7,732 bases of DNA from Anaerolineales bacterium UBA6668 (GTDB lineage Bacteria > Chloroflexota > Anaerolineae > Anaerolineales > UBA6668), in the NCBI GenBank assembly GCA_002455215.1, contig DKKK01000084.1:9887-17618 (forward strand), read 5' to 3'. How positions within the stretch are numbered: position 1 is the stretch's first letter; every line of letters starts with the position of its first letter. This document shows positions 5,783 to 7,732 of this stretch, piece after piece. The notes beneath the pieces are model-generated. The model saw only the letters and a program-made list of their open reading frames with translations, made no database searches and was not told where the DNA came from. The translations under genes and the position numbers were made by a program.

Positions 5783-6928
5783 GTGTCTGCTCCTGTACGC
5801 ATTGCCCGTGTCATTGCCCGCCTAAATGTCGGCGGTCCTGCCATTCATGTGGTGCATCTAACCGAGAAACTGGCAGAAGCAGGCTTTGAAAGTGTACTTT
5901 ATGCTGGCAGTTTGGGCGCAGACGAAGCCGATATGGGCTACCTTGCCACAGCCGCGGGTATTCAAGTGGTGAGCATCCCGCCCCTTCAGCGTGAAATCCG
6001 TCCGTGGGCAGACTTACAAGCTTTGTGGCAATTGTTTCGCCATTTTCGGCGGACACGCCCGCAAATTGTGCATACCCATACCTTCAAAGCCGGGGCTTTG
6101 GGACGCGTGGCGGCGCGTTTGGCGGGTGTGCCGTTGGTATTTCACACCTTTCATGGGCATGTATTTCACGGCTATTACTCGCCGTACCTTTCACGGGTCA
6201 TTGTGTGGGTTGAATGGTTTTTGGCATTGCTAACGACAAGGATTGTTACCATCAGCCAAGCACTCAAACAAGATCTGGTGGGTTACCACATAGCACCTGC
6301 TGATAAAATTGTGGTTGTACCTTTGGGTTTTGATTTGCAACCCTTTGCTCAAAATTCCAGTTTGCGCGGACAATTGCACCAGGAGTTGAAGCTTTCTGCC
6401 GATGTGCCGTTGGTTGGCATTGTGGGCAGATTAGTAAGCGTTAAGAACCAGGCTTTATTCTTGGAAATGGCTCGCAAATTGCTAGATTCAGGCTACAATG
6501 GAAACTTTGTAGTGGTGGGCGGTGGGGAGCTACTTGCAAACTTGCAGGAGCAAACCACGCAATTGGGTATGACTGAACGCGTGCATTTTTTGGGTTGGCG
6601 GCAAGATTTACCGCGCATTTACGCGGATTTGGATGTTGCTGTCAATACTTCTGTTAATGAAGGAACACCAGTGGCGCTGATAGAAGCAATGGCGGCTGGT
6701 GTGGGGGTGGTGGCAACCGCAGTTGGGGGTGTGCCCGATGTGATAACTCACGGCGAAACCGGCTGGCTTGCTGAGTCTGGCAATGCAGAGCAACTCGTCA
6801 GTGGCGTGTGTGCCGCCCTAGCCAAACCACCTGCCAGTTTGCACAAAGCTCAACAGCACGTGTTGGCAGTTTATGACGTACAACGTCTGGTTGCGGATAT
6901 TGCCAGTTTGTACCGCCAATTTTTATGA
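5783..6928 (+). CDS. GT4 family (GT-B fold) glycosyltransferase
   Basis: The 381-aa enzyme is unrelated in detail to the first GT4 in the window. Counting from the GTG at 5783, the N-terminal domain has RIARVIARLNVGGPAIHV (6-23), with the glycine loop of GT4 enzymes, IVHTHTFKAG (95-104) and FHTFHGHVFHGYY (120-132). The donor domain has VGRLVSVKN (214-222), FLGWRQD (269-275) and the EX7E motif in EGTPVALIE (E293 and E301), then GGVPDVI (315-321). HTFHGHVF with a following hydrophobic segment is common in GT4 enzymes that use undecaprenyl-linked acceptors, so it may add an early sugar. An in-frame TGA at 5774-5776 limits the start to TTG 5777 or GTG 5783; I prefer GTG, though neither has a clear ribosome binding site. 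The stop overlaps the next ATG as ATGA, so the two are coupled. Confidence 0.9.
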   Translation: MSAPVRIARVIARLNVGGPAIHVVHLTEKLAEAGFESVLYAGSLGADEADMGYLATAAGIQVVSIPPLQREIRPWADLQALWQLFRHFRRTRPQIVHTHTFKAGALGRVAARLAGVPLVFHTFHGHVFHGYYSPYLSRVIVWVEWFLALLTTRIVTISQALKQDLVGYHIAPADKIVVVPLGFDLQPFAQNSSLRGQLHQELKLSADVPLVGIVGRLVSVKNQALFLEMARKLLDSGYNGNFVVVGGGELLANLQEQTTQLGMTERVHFLGWRQDLPRIYADLDVAVNTSVNEGTPVALIEAMAAGVGVVATAVGGVPDVITHGETGWLAESGNAEQLVSGVCAALAKPPASLHKAQQHVLAVYDVQRLVADIASLYRQFL

Positions 6929-7732
6929 ATGACTCCTTGATTACCCGTGCAATCTTGACCGCCATTGTCGCCGGTCTTTTTGCGTTGGTAGGTACGCCGA
7001 TTTCGGTTTTCATTGCCCAGCGCTATGGTTTTCTCGCCAAACCAAAGCCAGACCGCTTCCACATCATCACCACCCCCATGCTGGGGGGACTGGCTATCTG
7101 GATTGCCTTTATGTGCAGTTTGATGATTTTTGGCTTTGGCAAAACCAGCAATGGGCAGTTATTGTCCATCTTGGTAGGCGCCAGCCTAATGATGTTAGTG
7201 GGCATGTGGGATGACCGCGTGGGGTTGGGACCCAAAGAGAAGTTGACTGGGCAAATCTTGGCGGGTTTAGTGCTGGTGCTAGGGCAAGTGCAAATCAACT
7301 TGTTTAGTAATATTTGGCTGGATAGTATCCTGACCATCTTCTGGGTGGTTGCCATTAGCAATGCGATTAATTTACAGGACAATATGGACGGGCTGGCGGC
7401 AGGTATTTCGGCTTGCGCCTCCGCATCTGTGCTGGTGTTGGCAGTGTTGCACGGGCAAGTGTTGGTTGCCAGTGTCGCCGCGGCGCTGATGGGCGCTTGT
7501 ATTGGCTTTTTATCGTACAATTTTCAGCCTGCCATTACCTTTATGGGTGATACAGGCTCACTTTTGTTGGGTTTTGCGCTGGCAGTGCTGAGTATGGAGC
7601 TAACCTTTACCGGCATTCCCACTTCTCAGACTTGGCTTGCACCTATCTTAATTTTGGGCGTTCCGATTTTTGATACTGCGTTGGTAATGTTCTCACGGGC
7701 AAGGCGGCGCGTACCTTTTTGGCAAGGTGGAA
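6925..7732 (+). CDS. WecA/MraY-family polyprenyl-phosphate sugar-1-phosphate transferase (3' partial)
   Basis: The 269 visible residues are a polytopic membrane protein that runs off the right edge. Conserved features are KPKPDRFHIITTPMLGG (39-55), the magnesium-binding Asp pair in GMWDDR (D96, D97), NAINLQDNMDGLAAG (146-160), containing the NxxNxxD pattern and the nucleophile-region Asp, SYNFQPAITFMGDTGS (197-212), and ILGVPIFDTALVMFSRARRR (243-262). The histidine-rich loop expected right after the last motif lies beyond the window. The family transfers a sugar-1-phosphate, usually GlcNAc-1-P, from a UDP-sugar to undecaprenyl phosphate, starting a lipid-linked glycan or teichoic acid. QDNMDG instead of the commoner IDGIDG places it off the classical enterobacterial WecA type, and the sugar used is uncertain. 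The short N-terminus and lack of PEP-utilising or MurNAc-pentapeptide context argue against MraY itself. It overlaps the GT4 stop by 4 bp. Confidence 0.88.
   Translation, partial: MNDSLITRAILTAIVAGLFALVGTPISVFIAQRYGFLAKPKPDRFHIITTPMLGGLAIWIAFMCSLMIFGFGKTSNGQLLSILVGASLMMLVGMWDDRVGLGPKEKLTGQILAGLVLVLGQVQINLFSNIWLDSILTIFWVVAISNAINLQDNMDGLAAGISACASASVLVLAVLHGQVLVASVAAALMGACIGFLSYNFQPAITFMGDTGSLLLGFALAVLSMELTFTGIPTSQTWLAPILILGVPIFDTALVMFSRARRRVPFWQGG

Noticed and set aside
7023..7520. Minus-strand open frame of 165 codons opposite the WecA-like gene
   Set aside because: The plus strand encodes clear family motifs throughout; the minus-strand product has no recognisable features and is a shadow.

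Overview
This window is a stretch of a bacterial surface-polysaccharide locus. It is dense, and every gene lies on the + strand. In order it holds: the 3' end of an unidentified upstream gene with a charged, helical tail (3-140); a polytopic GT-C/GT39-like glycosyltransferase (127-1581); a GT4 glycosyltransferase (1588-2718); a class II asparagine synthase/glutamine amidotransferase gene (asnB type) broken into two frames (2721-4037 and 4037-4618); an SDR-family UDP-hexose(NAc) 4-epimerase (4700-5638); a second GT4 glycosyltransferase (about 5783-6928); and the start of a WecA/MraY-family polyprenyl-phosphate sugar-1-phosphate transferase cut by the right edge (6925-7732).

The gene junctions (14-bp overlap, 6-nt gap, 2-nt gap, TGATG, ATGA) suggest one co-transcribed unit. 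Only two gaps exceed 20 bp: 4619-4699 (81 bp) and 5639-5782 (144 bp). The second holds a striking 14-bp tandem repeat rich in CTAG.

A likely pathway, inferred from families: the WecA-like enzyme loads the first sugar-phosphate on undecaprenyl phosphate at the membrane. The two GT4 enzymes extend the glycan in the cytoplasm. The 4-epimerase supplies a galacto-configured nucleotide sugar, perhaps UDP-GalNAc. The AsnB-type amidotransferase may amidate a uronic acid residue or a precursor. The GT39-like protein would act on the outer face of the membrane, using a lipid-linked sugar.

The organism is a bacterium of intermediate GC content. The gene order and style would fit an environmental lineage such as Chloroflexota, but that is a guess; nothing here fixes the taxon. 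No tRNA, rRNA, CRISPR array, integrase or transposase is visible.

The points most worth checking are: (1) the frame break in asnB, which falls at a TGATG stop/start overlap with a T TTG GGG heptamer before it and a hairpin after it; (2) the 14-bp tandem array; (3) a hydrophilic, hairpin-bearing segment inside the GT39 gene that looks like an in-frame insertion and resembles part of the 4619-4699 spacer.
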